A stretch of 51,808 bases of DNA from an uncultured Lachnospiraceae bacterium (GCA_949840465.1 CATKXE010000016.1:1-51808); one strand, 5' to 3'; shown: positions 26,344 through 36,617, counted from the first letter of the stretch. Notes: generated from the sequence alone by a model not told the origin. Numbers and translations are program-made.

Positions 26344-27951
26344 ATGTCATATACGGCATTATACAGGAAATTCAGGCCTGCTGAATTTGGAGATGTGAAG
26401 GGGCAGGATCATATTATTATAACATTGCAGAACCAGATCAAGGCAAACCGTATTGGACATGCGTATTTGTTCTGCGGGACACGCGGGACAGGAAAAACCA
26501 CTGTGGCGAAGATATTTGCCAGGGCGGTCAACTGTGAACATCCGGTGGATGGAAGTCCATGCGGGGAATGTGAGATGTGCCGGTCGATCATGGCCGGCAC
26601 ATCTATGAATGTGATTGAGATTGATGCGGCTTCCAACAACGGTGTGGACAATATCCGTGAAATTAAGGAAGAAGTGGCGTACCGGCCTACAGAAGGGCGG
26701 TACAAAGTCTACATCATTGACGAGGTGCATATGCTGTCTTCAGGGGCGTTTAATGCGCTCCTGAAAACGTTAGAGGAACCGCCGGAATATGTCATTTTCA
26801 TCCTGGCGACAACGGAGGTACACAAGATTCCGGTTACGATCATGTCCCGGTGCCAGCATTATGATTTCAAACGGATCACCATCGACACGATCTCGAACCG
26901 TATGCTGGATCTGATGGCCAAAGAGCAGGTGGATGTGGAAGACAGGGCCATACGGTATATCGCCAAAGCGGCGGACGGCTCCATGCGTGACGCGTTGAGC
27001 CTTCTGGACCAGTGCATTGCATTTTACCTTGGGCAGAAGCTGACCTACGACAATGTACTGGAAGTGCTGGGAGCAGTGGATACGGATGTGTTCAGCAGGC
27101 TTTTGCGCAATATCATCCGCAGGGATGTGCCGGAAGTTCTGGATACAGTGGAGGAACTGGTGATGCAGGGCAGGGAGCTGACCCAGCTTTCGACGGATTT
27201 TACATGGTACCTGCGGAACTTGCTTCTGGTTAAAACTTCTGATATGATAGAGGATGTTTTGGATGTATCTACGGAAAATATGATGCAGCTGAAAGAAGAG
27301 GCTCAGATGATCGAGGCGGATATGCTTCTGCGGTATATCCGAATTTTTTCGGAATTATCAGAGCAGCTCCGTTACGCCACGCAGAAAAGGGTGCTGCTGG
27401 AGGTAGCCCTCATCAAACTGTGTACCCCGGCAATGGAGGTGGGGACGGACAGCCTGCTGGATCGGATTCGGGCGTTGGAGGAGAAGCTGGAGGCAGGGCT
27501 TGCCGCGGCTGCGCAGGGACAGGCGGGAAGCGCTGAACGCGGTGTTCCCGGCGGCCTGGAACCGCAGGGCGTTCCGGGCGCGCATCCCGGGAGGGCAGTT
27601 CAGAGAGAGGCGCCGCCTGCAATCCCGGACGATGTACAGAAAGTGGTAAAAAATTTCCGTTCCATCGCGGAGGATATGTCCGCACCTGCGGGCATTTATC
27701 TGAAGAAAGCGCGGCTGAGCCTGGGCGGTGAGAACCGGCTTATGATCGTCCTGCCGGACAGCCTGGGCGCGTCTGTGGCAGGCACAGAGGAGCACGTAAA
27801 GGAACTGGAAGACCTGATTGAGAAGCGGATCGGGAAGAAAGTAGAAGTGGAGATCCGTCAGGTAGAAGAAGGCAGGCGTTTTGAAGATACATTCATAGAC
27901 ATAGAAACGTTGGGAAACAAAATCAATATGGAAATAACAGTGGAGGATTAG
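26344..27951 (+). CDS. dnaX: DNA polymerase III subunits gamma and tau
   Basis: This clamp-loader ATPase subunit has 535 residues. It opens with [23 protein letters not shown], has the Walker [10 protein letters not shown], four zinc-binding cysteines around [16 protein letters not shown], Walker [11 protein letters not shown] and an SRC motif in [10 protein letters not shown]. The C-terminal third, with a low-complexity linker near residues 395-420, corresponds to a short tau part. GAGGTG lies just upstream of the ATG. It is the first gene of a dnaX-ebfC-recR operon, a very common Firmicutes arrangement. Confidence 0.97.
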   Translation: MSYTALYRKFRPAEFGDVKGQDHIIITLQNQIKANRIGHAYLFCGTRGTGKTTVAKIFARAVNCEHPVDGSPCGECEMCRSIMAGTSMNVIEIDAASNNGVDNIREIKEEVAYRPTEGRYKVYIIDEVHMLSSGAFNALLKTLEEPPEYVIFILATTEVHKIPVTIMSRCQHYDFKRITIDTISNRMLDLMAKEQVDVEDRAIRYIAKAADGSMRDALSLLDQCIAFYLGQKLTYDNVLEVLGAVDTDVFSRLLRNIIRRDVPEVLDTVEELVMQGRELTQLSTDFTWYLRNLLLVKTSDMIEDVLDVSTENMMQLKEEAQMIEADMLLRYIRIFSELSEQLRYATQKRVLLEVALIKLCTPAMEVGTDSLLDRIRALEEKLEAGLAAAAQGQAGSAERGVPGGLEPQGVPGAHPGRAVQREAPPAIPDDVQKVVKNFRSIAEDMSAPAGIYLKKARLSLGGENRLMIVLPDSLGASVAGTEEHVKELEDLIEKRIGKKVEVEIRQVEEGRRFEDTFIDIETLGNKINMEITVED

Positions 27952-27953
27952 TT

Positions 27954-28307
27954 ATGGCAAAAAGAGGTGGATTTCCAGGCGGCGGAATGCCTGGCAATAT
28001 GGCAAACCTGATGAAGCAGGCACAGAAGATGCAGCGCCAGATGGAGGAACAGGCAAAAGAGATGGAGTCCAGGGAATTTACGGCTACGGCCGGAGGCGGC
28101 GCGGTGGAAGTAACGATCTCGGGAAAGCGCGAAGTCCTGAAAGTAAAGCTTCAGGAAGAAGTGGTGGATCCGGATGATGTTGAGATGCTGGAGGACTTGA
28201 TCGTGGCTGCTGTCAATGAGGCGCTCCGAAAAGTGGACGAAGAGTCAGGGAATGCAATGTCAAAACTGGCAGGCGGTATGGGCGGCGGGATGCCGGGGAT
28301 GTTCTGA
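27954..28307 (+). CDS. YbaB/EbfC family nucleoid-associated protein
   Basis: This is a 117-residue DNA-binding protein of the YbaB/EbfC family, which forms tweezer-like dimers. Features are [21 protein letters not shown] (helix), [16 protein letters not shown] and a glycine-methionine-rich C-terminus. It starts 2 nt after the dnaX stop with GGAGG inside the dnaX end, so translation is coupled. It is a constant partner of dnaX and recR. Confidence 0.96.
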   Translation: MAKRGGFPGGGMPGNMANLMKQAQKMQRQMEEQAKEMESREFTATAGGGAVEVTISGKREVLKVKLQEEVVDPDDVEMLEDLIVAAVNEALRKVDEESGNAMSKLAGGMGGGMPGMF

Positions 28308-28310
28308 CAT

Positions 28311-28907
28311 ATGGAATATTATAGTAAGCAGATTAACCAGCTGATAGAAGCATTTTCCAGCCTGCCGGGAATCGGGATGAAATCCGCCCAGAGGCTGGCG
28401 TTTCATGTGATCAATATGCCCAAAGAGCAGGTGGACCATTTTGCAAAGACGATGGTGGACGCCCGGAATAACGTATGTTACTGCGCCCAGTGCTGTACAC
28501 TGACAGACCAGGAGCTTTGCCCTATCTGCAAGAATCCGTCCCGCGACCAGAAAACGATCATGGTGGTAGAGACGCCCCGTGATTTGGCGGCCTATGAGAA
28601 GACCGGGAAATACGAAGGTGTTTACCATGTCCTGCATGGGGCGATTTCTCCCATGCTGGGCATCGGGCCTGGGGATATCCGCTTAAAGGAGCTGATGGAG
28701 CGGCTGCGGGGGGATGTGGACGAGGTGATTATTGCGACGAACTCCAGCCTGGAGGGCGAGACGACGGCAATGTATATCAGCAAGCTGATTAAGCCGGTTG
28801 GGATCAAGGTGAGCCGGATTGCCAGCGGCGTTCCGGTGGGCGGCGATCTGGAATATATAGACGAAGTGACGCTTCTGCGGGCGCTGGAGGGACGGACGGA
28901 TATGTAA
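28311..28907 (+). CDS. recR: Recombination mediator protein RecR
   Basis: This 198-residue protein works with RecO and RecF to load RecA at gaps. It has an N-terminal helix-hairpin-helix (FSSLPGIGMKSAQRLAFHV), a four-cysteine zinc finger (CYCAQCCTLTDQELCPIC), and a Toprim domain with VVETPRDLAAYEKTG and GAISPMLGIGPGDI. It follows the ebfC gene by 3 nt. The length is normal. Confidence 0.97.
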   Translation: MEYYSKQINQLIEAFSSLPGIGMKSAQRLAFHVINMPKEQVDHFAKTMVDARNNVCYCAQCCTLTDQELCPICKNPSRDQKTIMVVETPRDLAAYEKTGKYEGVYHVLHGAISPMLGIGPGDIRLKELMERLRGDVDEVIIATNSSLEGETTAMYISKLIKPVGIKVSRIASGVPVGGDLEYIDEVTLLRALEGRTDM

Positions 28908-29028
28908 TGTGTATGGTTACAGGGGCGATGACAGCATTGCTCCTGTTCTTTTTCCTTCTATCGGGAAATTTTTCCGAATGTTCCTGCAGAATCAAAAACC
29001 TCGGGGGAATGCGCGCTGCGGCGCGGGT

Positions 29029-29053
29029 GTGCGTCAGGGCGCGCACTTTTTTA
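29029..29053 (+). terminator. Possible terminator after recR
   Basis: GTGCG and CGCAC form a short GC stem with a loop of about 8 nt, followed by six T residues. It lies in the 283-bp gap between recR and tmk, which otherwise holds no recognisable gene. Confidence 0.5.
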
Positions 29054-29190
29054 TCACATTTGGAAACCACGGATTTACAGAAATCAGAATTTAACGGGAG
29101 CAGAGAAAAAGCGTGAAAGAAAATCCGCACGGCGCAGTGCGGAAGCGCCTTTCATGTCTTGCCTGTGCCTGGAAAGGAATGTAAAAAAAT

Positions 29191-29838
29191 ATGAACAATA
29201 CAAAGAAGAAAAATGTGAATAAGGGAAATTTCATTGCTTTTGAAGGAATTGACGGGAGTGGAAAGAGTACACAGATCAGGATGCTGGATGCCAGGATGAA
29301 AGAAAAGGGGATTTATTGTTATACAACAATGGAACCCACGGACTCCCCAATAGGCTCCCTGATCCATCAGATTATGATGGGCAGGATAAAAACAGATAAT
29401 AAAGTGATTGCCGCGTTATTTGTTGCGGACAGGCTGGATCATCTGCTAAATGATGTAAATGGAATCGTAAATAAAATTAATGAAGGCACTACCGTGATCA
29501 CGGACAGATATTATTTTTCTTCGTATGCATACCATAGCGTTGATATGCCGATGGACTGGGTTATCAAGGCAAATGAGCAGAGCAGTCATATATTGCGGCC
29601 TACGGTCACTGTATTTATAGATACCAGCCCGGATACCGCGGTAGAACGAATTGCAAAAAACAGGTTCCATCAAGAGCTTTTTGAGAAAAAGTCCCGTTTA
29701 ATTAAAGTCCGTGAAAAGTATATGGAGGCTTTTGACAGACTGAAGGAAGAGGAATGTGTCATAAAGGTGGACGGGAACAGGAGCGAGCAGGAGATCGCAG
29801 AGGAGATTTGGCAGAAAATCAAAGGGTTTTTGAAATAA
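29191..29838 (+). CDS. tmk: Thymidylate kinase
   Basis: This is a 215-residue dTMP kinase: P-loop FEGIDGSGKSTQ after a lysine/asparagine-rich N-terminal extension of about 12 residues, the DRYYFSSYAY substrate motif and a C-terminal VDGNRSEQEI. The coding region is visibly richer in A and T, with AAT, AAA and ATA codons, than recR upstream or the regulator downstream, so it may have been acquired or may be a second tmk. Its place after dnaX-ebfC-recR echoes the Bacillus order, but holB is absent. AAAGGA precedes the ATG with a long spacer of about 12 nt. Confidence 0.88.
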   Translation: MNNTKKKNVNKGNFIAFEGIDGSGKSTQIRMLDARMKEKGIYCYTTMEPTDSPIGSLIHQIMMGRIKTDNKVIAALFVADRLDHLLNDVNGIVNKINEGTTVITDRYYFSSYAYHSVDMPMDWVIKANEQSSHILRPTVTVFIDTSPDTAVERIAKNRFHQELFEKKSRLIKVREKYMEAFDRLKEEECVIKVDGNRSEQEIAEEIWQKIKGFLK

Positions 29839-29867
29839 CAGCGAAGTGGAATATAGGAGACAAGGCA

Positions 29868-31367
29868 ATGGGGTTAAACGGTGAGAGATACAAGGTAGTG
29901 GTGGTAGACGACGAGGCCATGGCGGTGAAGGCAATCTGCCGTATCATTGAAAAATACTGCCCGCAGTTTGAAGTGGCAGGCTCAGCCGGAAACGGGAGCG
30001 AGGCGTTAAAGGTAATCCGCAAGGCTTCGCCGGATCTGGTCCTGACGGACGTTGAGATGCCTGTGATGAGCGGGTTGGAGCTGGTTCGGCAGGCCAGTGC
30101 AGAGATGCCGAATCTGTGCTTTTGCATCATCAGCGGATATCAGGATTTTGAATATGCAAGGGATGCGTTCCGTGAGGGAGTGCTGGATTATCTGACAAAA
30201 CCCATTGTTCCTTCCCAGATGATGCGCACCATGGAGAATGTAGAGGAAAAACTGAGGAAATTTTATTATGACAGAAGGACCGGGCTTTTTCGGAAGCTCT
30301 GTGTGGGGGAGACGATCGCGCTGGAAGAGATTCAGGCATTTTTCCCAAATAAGAAATTCTACGCCGCGCTTCTGCGGGAAAACGGACTTCCCCGCAGGTA
30401 TTCCCCGGCCAAGGAGCCGGAACTGTACGGCACCATCGACGAGGCTTACATGGTGTACGGCCGTGACAATATGGAAGAATTGTTCCTGATCCCCGGGGAA
30501 GTGCTGGGTCAGCAGACGCTGGTCGACTATATGACCAGGGTGGAGCGGCGGCAGAAGACAGAAGGCTCCTACACCACGCTTCTATATTATGGAGAAGCGT
30601 TTTCGGGGCCGGAGATATCCGAAAAGGTACGGGAGCTTTACTATTGGCTCAACACACTCAGCACCGTGGGATTTTCCCAGGCCGTGGATCTGGATAAAAA
30701 GCAGTTTTTGAAGGAACGTTTTTCATCCGTGGATGATGCGGCGGAGCTCTCAGGCCTTCTTCAGGAGATGGAGCAGTATGCCAAGATGGAGAGGTACGAC
30801 CAGATTGAAAAATGCATTGCGAAAGCCTTCGCCCGATGGGAGCAGGAGAGGAGGCCGCAGATCTGGCTGGAACAGGCTACCAGAAGGATCCTGAGCTTTA
30901 TCAGGGCGCAGACCAGGGATGAGAAGTCGCTGATCGAGAGTGAATATCAGTTCGAGGATGCGTTCTATTATTCCACAAGCATGGAAATGCTGTGGCAGAA
31001 CCTGTACGCACCGTTTTATTATTTCCCGGAGAAAGAAAATTACAAGGTGGATTCGCCGGAATTTTTTGAGAAGGTGAAGGTCTATCTGCGTGACCACATT
31101 TCCGAGCCATTGTCCCTGCAGGAACTTTCCGACCTGTTTGCAATCTCCCAGGCCTATATGAGCAGGCTCTTCCGCAAGTATACCAGACAGTCCTACAACC
31201 AGTACCTGACAGGCATCCGCATGGAGCGTGCCAAGCAGCTTTTAGAGGAGGAGAGCGGCCTTTTTGTGAAGGATATCGCGGGGATGGTGGGATACCGCGA
31301 CCAGTTTTATTTTAGCAGGGTCTTCCATTCCTATACAGGGAAGAGCCCTGCGGATTATATCGGGTGA
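29868..31367 (+). CDS. YesN-like response regulator with AraC-type DNA-binding domain
   Basis: This 499-residue regulator has an N-terminal receiver domain (phosphoacceptor D61 in LVLTDVEMPVMSG), a long middle region, and a C-terminal AraC-type double helix-turn-helix (LQELSDLFAISQAYMSRLFRKY and VKDIAGMVGYRDQFYFSRVF). Such proteins pair with YesM-type kinases and switch on carbohydrate uptake genes. The kinase is encoded at 34733, after the transporter genes. ATG at 29868 follows AGGAG by 8 nt. The open frame extends 38 codons upstream into tmk and is not needed. Confidence 0.93.
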   Translation: MGLNGERYKVVVVDDEAMAVKAICRIIEKYCPQFEVAGSAGNGSEALKVIRKASPDLVLTDVEMPVMSGLELVRQASAEMPNLCFCIISGYQDFEYARDAFREGVLDYLTKPIVPSQMMRTMENVEEKLRKFYYDRRTGLFRKLCVGETIALEEIQAFFPNKKFYAALLRENGLPRRYSPAKEPELYGTIDEAYMVYGRDNMEELFLIPGEVLGQQTLVDYMTRVERRQKTEGSYTTLLYYGEAFSGPEISEKVRELYYWLNTLSTVGFSQAVDLDKKQFLKERFSSVDDAAELSGLLQEMEQYAKMERYDQIEKCIAKAFARWEQERRPQIWLEQATRRILSFIRAQTRDEKSLIESEYQFEDAFYYSTSMEMLWQNLYAPFYYFPEKENYKVDSPEFFEKVKVYLRDHISEPLSLQELSDLFAISQAYMSRLFRKYTRQSYNQYLTGIRMERAKQLLEEESGLFVKDIAGMVGYRDQFYFSRVFHSYTGKSPADYIG

Positions 31368-31514
31368 CCGTATAAAAGGGATGGGACGCCGTTTTTTTGC
31401 CGTCCTAAAGAGTTTCAGATTTTCAACAGCTTTGTTTTGAATCCTCCATGTACTTTTTTCAAATTTGTGTGTAAAATGTGAACAACTTGAAAAAAGAAAA
31501 AGGAGGATTTTATT

Positions 31515-32882
31515 ATGAAGAAAAAAGTAGTATCTCTGGTTCTTGCAGGCGCAATGACCTTGAGCCTGGCTCTCACCGGCTGTGGTGGCGGTGGATCGGA
31601 TTCCGGGGACGCTCCGGCGTCTGATAGCGGTTCCGGGTCTGAGGAGGCTTCCGACAGCGGAGATTCTGAAGGCGGGGACAAGCAGTTCGAAGGTATTACC
31701 CTCAAGTGGTGGGGCGGCAACGCAGAGAACAACGCAGGGACACAGGCCGTCATGGAAGCAGCGACGGAGAAGCTGGGCATGGAGTTCGAAGTAGAAGTCA
31801 ACCCGGGCGGGTCCGAGGGAGACAATATCCTGAAAACAAGGATGGCGTCAGGGGATCTTCCGGATTTCCTTGTATATAATTCAGGCTCCAAGCTGCATGA
31901 CCTGAATCCTTCCCGCGGTTTTCTGGATATTTCTGACTGGGATATTATAGACAAGTTTGACGATGCGTTCTTAAGCTCCGTGACCATCGACGATGCTGTC
32001 TACGGCGCTCCGCAGTCTTCCACACAGGCAGGGGCGGTCATTTATTACAAGCCTGATTATGAGGAGCTGGGACTGGAAGTTCCCCATACATGGGATGAAT
32101 TTCTGGACAACTGCAAGGCTCTCGCGGATGCGGGCAAGACCCCGGTCTACTTCACCGGCGGCGAGACATGGGCGACCCAGGTTCTTTTCCTTGGCGACTA
32201 CTACAATATTGCAGCAAAGAATCCGGATTTCGCGGATGATTATACCAACGGAAAAGCGAAATATGCAGATGTTCCTGAGGCAACGAGAAGCTGGACCAAG
32301 TATGAGGATCTGGTAGATTATCTGAATGCGGACAAGTCTGCGGCAACAGTTACGGACGGAAACTTTGCTATTGCCACTGGAGAGGCGACGCACTGGTTTA
32401 TCCTGACCCAGCAGCTTCCGCTGATTCTGGAAAATGCAGACAATCCGGATGATATCGGCGTATTCGGCGTTCCGGGAGAAGATGCGGACGACCACGGGCT
32501 GACTGTATGGGAGCCGATGAGCTGGTACGTGAACAAGGACAGCGAGAATATCGAGGCAATCAAGGCATTCTTCGAGTTCTACTATTCTGAAGAAGCATTG
32601 GATCTCTATTTTGAAACCTATGGGGCAAACGGACCTTCCTGTGTCAAAGGATATGAACTTCCGGAATCTGTATGCAACGCGGTACGTGTGGACATGCAGC
32701 AGTACTTTGACGACGGAAAAACTGTACCGGCTCTGGAATATCAGTCCCCGATTAAAGGAACCACCTGTGAGCAGATGACCACGGCAGTGGGGCTGGGACA
32801 GATGTCCGGCGAGGAAGCGGCTGCAATGTATGACGACGACTGCAAGAAGTCCGCTGTACAGCTGGGATACGATTGGGAATAA
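31515..32882 (+). CDS. Sugar ABC transporter substrate-binding lipoprotein
   Basis: This is a 455-residue family 1 solute-binding protein. A signal peptide ends in lipobox LTGC (lipidated Cys23), followed by a flexible Gly/Ser/Asp/Glu linker to about residue 60. The mature domain (ITLKWWGGNAENNAGTQAVME onward) resembles binding proteins for oligosaccharides. Located outside the membrane, it delivers sugar to the permeases at 33020 and 33892. The adjacent alpha-L-rhamnosidase suggests a rhamnose-containing oligosaccharide. AAGGAGG precedes the ATG. A stem-loop follows it, as is usual for highly expressed binding-protein genes. Confidence 0.93.
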   Translation: MKKKVVSLVLAGAMTLSLALTGCGGGGSDSGDAPASDSGSGSEEASDSGDSEGGDKQFEGITLKWWGGNAENNAGTQAVMEAATEKLGMEFEVEVNPGGSEGDNILKTRMASGDLPDFLVYNSGSKLHDLNPSRGFLDISDWDIIDKFDDAFLSSVTIDDAVYGAPQSSTQAGAVIYYKPDYEELGLEVPHTWDEFLDNCKALADAGKTPVYFTGGETWATQVLFLGDYYNIAAKNPDFADDYTNGKAKYADVPEATRSWTKYEDLVDYLNADKSAATVTDGNFAIATGEATHWFILTQQLPLILENADNPDDIGVFGVPGEDADDHGLTVWEPMSWYVNKDSENIEAIKAFFEFYYSEEALDLYFETYGANGPSCVKGYELPESVCNAVRVDMQQYFDDGKTVPALEYQSPIKGTTCEQMTTAVGLGQMSGEEAAAMYDDDCKKSAVQLGYDWE

Positions 32883-32912
32883 GCTGTATTTCCTTATCAA
32901 AAGATGACAAGA

Positions 32913-32941
32913 TGGCCGCCTGTAAGTGTTGGGCGGCCATT
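32913..32941 (+). promoter_or_regulatory. Intra-operon stem-loop after the binding-protein gene
   Basis: ATGGCCGCC (32913-32921) pairs with GGCGGCCAT (32933-32941) without a following T run. It probably protects the upstream mRNA 3' end or partly terminates, giving more binding protein than permease. Confidence 0.7.
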
Positions 32942-33019
32942 ATAGTAGAAGGAAAGCGCCTGCTTTCCGGCAGTATACCTCCGAACCAAGGGTGAGGGGG
33001 ATTAAGAGGAGGTTTCTAT

Positions 33020-33895
33020 ATGAAAACGAAAAAAGAGCGGAGCTTATATCCGGTCTGGTTTGTACTTCCGTCCCTGATCATTTTCGTTATATTTTTCCTG
33101 TGGCCGATCATCTCTTCTCTGTATTACAGCCTGACCGTCTGGAACTTTGATACGGCGAAATTCTGTGGACTTGACAACTATAAACTGTTCTTTTCCGAAC
33201 ATTCCATGAGTTCATCCGTGGTGCATACGTTGATCTATGCGTTCGGAACCAGCGCGCTGAAAGTGGTTCTGGCATTCTTCATCGCCATTTTCCTGACCAG
33301 CGCTATTAAGACGAAAGGATTCATCCGCTCGGCGGTATTTTTTCCGAACCTGGTTTCCATGATGGCGGTCGGACTTGCATTTTCTTATATGATGCATCCC
33401 ACCAAGGGGCTTTTGAATGTGGTGATTCAGGCGTTTGGCGGCACGGCGATTGATTTTCTGGGCAATCCCAGCACGGCGCTTATCAGCATCATCATGACGG
33501 ATGTGTGGAAAGGCCTTTCCATCTCCGTGGTGATCTATATCGCGGGTATCCAGTCCATCGACAAGACCTATTATGAAGCGGCGTCGATCGACGGGGCGAC
33601 AGGATGGCAGCAATTAAAGCACATTACCCTTCCGCTGGTGGCTCCTTCCCAGAATTCCATCATCATTCTTTCCCTGATCGGCGGGCTTCGCTCCTTCGAC
33701 CTGATCTGGGCCATGACAGGAGGCGGCCCCGGGTTCTCAACGGACGTCCTTGCATCGGTGATTTACAAACAGTACGCGGCCGGGTTCTATGGGCTTTCCA
33801 CGGCAGGCAACGTGGTCATGCTGATCCTGATTTCTGTGATCGCATTCCCGCTGCAGCACTTCCTGAATAAGAGAGAGGAGGCTATACAAGGATGA
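33020..33895 (+). CDS. Sugar ABC transporter permease (MalF/UgpA type)
   Basis: This 291-residue inner-membrane permease has six predicted helices and the cytoplasmic EAA loop EAASIDGATGWQQLKHITLPL, which docks the ATPase. It forms a channel with the product of the next gene, whose start overlaps this stop by 4 nt. No ATPase gene is present, so a shared MsiK-like ATPase elsewhere must power the transporter, as is common in Firmicutes. GAGGAGG precedes the start. Confidence 0.94.
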   Translation: MKTKKERSLYPVWFVLPSLIIFVIFFLWPIISSLYYSLTVWNFDTAKFCGLDNYKLFFSEHSMSSSVVHTLIYAFGTSALKVVLAFFIAIFLTSAIKTKGFIRSAVFFPNLVSMMAVGLAFSYMMHPTKGLLNVVIQAFGGTAIDFLGNPSTALISIIMTDVWKGLSISVVIYIAGIQSIDKTYYEAASIDGATGWQQLKHITLPLVAPSQNSIIILSLIGGLRSFDLIWAMTGGGPGFSTDVLASVIYKQYAAGFYGLSTAGNVVMLILISVIAFPLQHFLNKREEAIQG

Positions 33896-34722
33896 AAAAG
33901 AAAAAAAGACTGCTTTTACTGGGGGATATCCTTGGTGTGGTTGTGACCTGTGTCATCTTTTTAGTTCCGTTTTATTTTATGCTCGTACAGTCCCTCAAAT
34001 CAAAGGCAGAGGCTAACAAGCTGTCCATCAGCTGGCCAAGCGAGCTTCATTTTGAAAATTATATTGAGGTCTTCAAGCATGGAAACTACCAGCTTGTGAC
34101 GGCATTTAAGAACAGCGGCATCCTGACCCTGTTCACCGTACTGGGGCTGCTGGTGACGGCTGCAATGGCGGCCTATGTGATCCAGAGAAGGCATGACAAG
34201 GTTATGACCGGGATCCAGTCCGTGATCATGCTGGGCCTGATGATACCGGCGGCGATCCTGCCGACCATCAACCTGCTGCAGACGCTGCATATCTATAAGA
34301 CGATGTTTTCTATGGTCATGATCGAGATTGCCCTGCAGACCCCCTTTGCAATTATGCTGTACCGGGGGTATATGGCTTCTATCCCGCGCGAACTGGAGGA
34401 AGCTGCAAGGATTGACGGCTGTACCAGATGGCAGATTTTCCAGAAGGTGATCTTCCCGCTGCTTAAGCCCATTCAGGCAACGCTCATTATTCTGGTCGGC
34501 GTACAGACATTTAACGATTTTACCAATCCGCTGTATTTTCTGCCGGGTTCTGAGAATACTACAGTACAGTTGACGTTGTACAGTTATCAGGGGCAGCTTG
34601 CCAGCAGCTTCAACCTGCTGTTTGCGGATATCATCGTCATCACGCTTCCGATGCTGATCCTGTTTATCATCTTCAACAAAAAGATTGTAGACGGTATGGT
34701 TGCCGGTTCTGTAAAAGGATAA
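33892..34722 (+). CDS. Sugar ABC transporter permease (MalG/UgpE type)
   Basis: This is a 276-residue six-helix permease with the EAA loop EEAARIDGCTRWQIFQKVIFPL. It is the second half of the importer channel and overlaps the preceding gene in an ATGA arrangement. It ends 10 nt before the YesM kinase gene, so the transporter and its sensor are co-transcribed. Confidence 0.94.
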   Translation: MKKKKRLLLLGDILGVVVTCVIFLVPFYFMLVQSLKSKAEANKLSISWPSELHFENYIEVFKHGNYQLVTAFKNSGILTLFTVLGLLVTAAMAAYVIQRRHDKVMTGIQSVIMLGLMIPAAILPTINLLQTLHIYKTMFSMVMIEIALQTPFAIMLYRGYMASIPRELEEAARIDGCTRWQIFQKVIFPLLKPIQATLIILVGVQTFNDFTNPLYFLPGSENTTVQLTLYSYQGQLASSFNLLFADIIVITLPMLILFIIFNKKIVDGMVAGSVKG

Positions 34723-34732
34723 GGGATAGGTT

Positions 34733-36544
34733 ATGAAATTTCGCAGTAAGATGGTGCTTGCGTACACCACTGTTGCACTTTTAGTCAGTCTGATCCTGGG
34801 CATTGCGGTGGCCAGGATCAGTCTTCAATATGAGATGACCAGCCAGAAAAATAATCTCCGGGTCTCCGCAAAGTCCTATGTGACGCAGATGGATGGGCGG
34901 TTGTCGCGGATGGACGCCATTATGAAGTATATCCTGTCGGACTCTGCCCTGTTAGAGAGCATCCACTGGCTTGCAAAAGCTCAGAATGGGGATATCTCCA
35001 GCCGGTATGTACTGGAGGCGAGATCCAATCTGGGCACCGGGCTGACCACGGAGTATATCATGAAAAACTCATACCGGACTGTTTTTTTTAACCAGGATTC
35101 TTTTCTTGCCAGCAGCGCCATCTATGCCACAGGCAAGGGGGTTCTTGCAAAGCAGAGGCTGATCTCGGAGTTTGACGTGGAGGAAATCCCCTATCTGGAT
35201 CCGGTGGTTGCGGCGCAGGGGGAATCTGTAATCGTGAGTTCCCATCCGGATTATTGGGGATACAATGACCCTGTTCCTGTGTATTCCCTGATGAAAGCGC
35301 TGCGGGGGGACGGAATGGGTTTTTTGGAAGTGGAGAACCGGGTAGACAGCCTGGATCTTCTGGAAAAATCCGACCCGGACATTGAGTTCCTGATCGTCGT
35401 CAATGGGGAAGAGCTGCTCTATGCCAGCGACAAGGAGTACGGGACCAAACTGGCGGAGCATGAGACAGAGAAGATATGGGGACTGCAGGAGAACCAGATC
35501 CTGACAGAAAACGGCGCCATCTATACGAAGGCTGTTTCTTCGGATTTTGACCTGACAGTGCTGGCTTACAAAAAGAGCGCCCTTTTAGAAAAAGAAAGAG
35601 GGCAGCTTTTTTTCATATCATTTGTGGCTACGCTGGCGACCTTCGGCATCAGCCTTGCGATGATCATCTTCTGGGCCGGGATTCTGACCAAGCCGATTAA
35701 AAGCCTGCAGGAAACGGTGGAGAACACCAATATTGAAAACCTGAAGGACAACCAGCATCTGGACGGGGCAGGGGCGCCGGACGAATTTCAGGAACTGATA
35801 CGCGCCTATCAGGCCATGATGCTGCGGCTCGACGAGGCGCTGCAGAATGAAAAACAGGCGGCGAAGCTACAGCTGCAGGCGCAGTTTGATACGCTGCAGG
35901 CTCAGGTGAACCCGCATTTTATCTACAATGTACTCAATACCATCTCTTCAAGAGCCGTGCTGGACAATGACGAGGCCATCTGCGAGATGTGCGGTTCCCT
36001 TGGGACGATGCTGCGCTATTCCACGAACAATAAGGAACGTTATGCTTCCGTGGAGAAGGAACTGGAGTATCTGGACAGTTATTTTTATCTGCTCAAAGCC
36101 CGCCATGAAAATTCGCTGGATGTGAGCATTGATGTGGACCGGAAGATCAGGAAACAGGTGATTCCGAAAATGACCCTGCAGCAGCTGGTGGAAAACAGCG
36201 TGAAGCATGGTTTCCAGAATATGGATACCGGCAGGCATATTTCCGTCACAGGCAGGGTAGAAAAAGAACGATGGATCATCCGGGTGCAGGATAATGGTTC
36301 AGGCGTTCCCGCGCGGACGCTTCTAAAACTGCAGGAACGGCTTGAGGAAGTGCGCAGGGATATTTTGGAGAGGTCTAAGCCTGCGGAGATGGAGATCGGC
36401 GGGATGGGGCTCGTGAATACCTATGCCAGATGCCTGCTTTTGTATCTTGAAGACCTGGTTTTTGAGATGGAGAACGTGCCGGACGGCCGGGGATTTATGG
36501 TGACGGTCGGGACAAAAAGGCCGCGGAAGGCAGAGAAGGAGTAA
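34733..36544 (+). CDS. YesM-like sensor histidine kinase
   Basis: This 603-residue membrane kinase has an N-terminal helix (residues about 8-27), an extracytoplasmic sensor region of about 260 residues, a second helix near 290-315, a HAMP linker, and a His_kinase (PF06580 type) domain with the phosphorylated H395 in QVNPHFIYNVLN. A C-terminal ATPase domain follows (TLQQLVENSVKHGF and MGLVNTYARCLLLY). It should sense an extracellular sugar, perhaps with the binding protein, and phosphorylate the regulator encoded at 29868. Confidence 0.94.
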   Translation: MKFRSKMVLAYTTVALLVSLILGIAVARISLQYEMTSQKNNLRVSAKSYVTQMDGRLSRMDAIMKYILSDSALLESIHWLAKAQNGDISSRYVLEARSNLGTGLTTEYIMKNSYRTVFFNQDSFLASSAIYATGKGVLAKQRLISEFDVEEIPYLDPVVAAQGESVIVSSHPDYWGYNDPVPVYSLMKALRGDGMGFLEVENRVDSLDLLEKSDPDIEFLIVVNGEELLYASDKEYGTKLAEHETEKIWGLQENQILTENGAIYTKAVSSDFDLTVLAYKKSALLEKERGQLFFISFVATLATFGISLAMIIFWAGILTKPIKSLQETVENTNIENLKDNQHLDGAGAPDEFQELIRAYQAMMLRLDEALQNEKQAAKLQLQAQFDTLQAQVNPHFIYNVLNTISSRAVLDNDEAICEMCGSLGTMLRYSTNNKERYASVEKELEYLDSYFYLLKARHENSLDVSIDVDRKIRKQVIPKMTLQQLVENSVKHGFQNMDTGRHISVTGRVEKERWIIRVQDNGSGVPARTLLKLQERLEEVRRDILERSKPAEMEIGGMGLVNTYARCLLLYLEDLVFEMENVPDGRGFMVTVGTKRPRKAEKE

Positions 36545-36564
36545 AACGTAAGGAACAGAACATA

Positions 36565-36590
36565 CGGTTACGGGATGCCCTTTGGGTATC
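36565..36590 (-). repeat. Partial copy of the dispersed 63-bp element
   Basis: On the minus strand GATACCCAAAGGGCATCCCG followed by TAACCG matches the most conserved part of the element. It is a solo fragment without the variable hairpin, located in the short gap before the rhamnosidase gene. Confidence 0.75.
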
Positions 36591-36617
36591 ATAAAAAAGA
36601 AAGGATGTTATCATATC

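Noticed and set aside
28907..29116. Small frames between recR and tmk as genes
   Set aside because: They have poor ribosome sites and unlikely composition, and the region contains a probable terminator.
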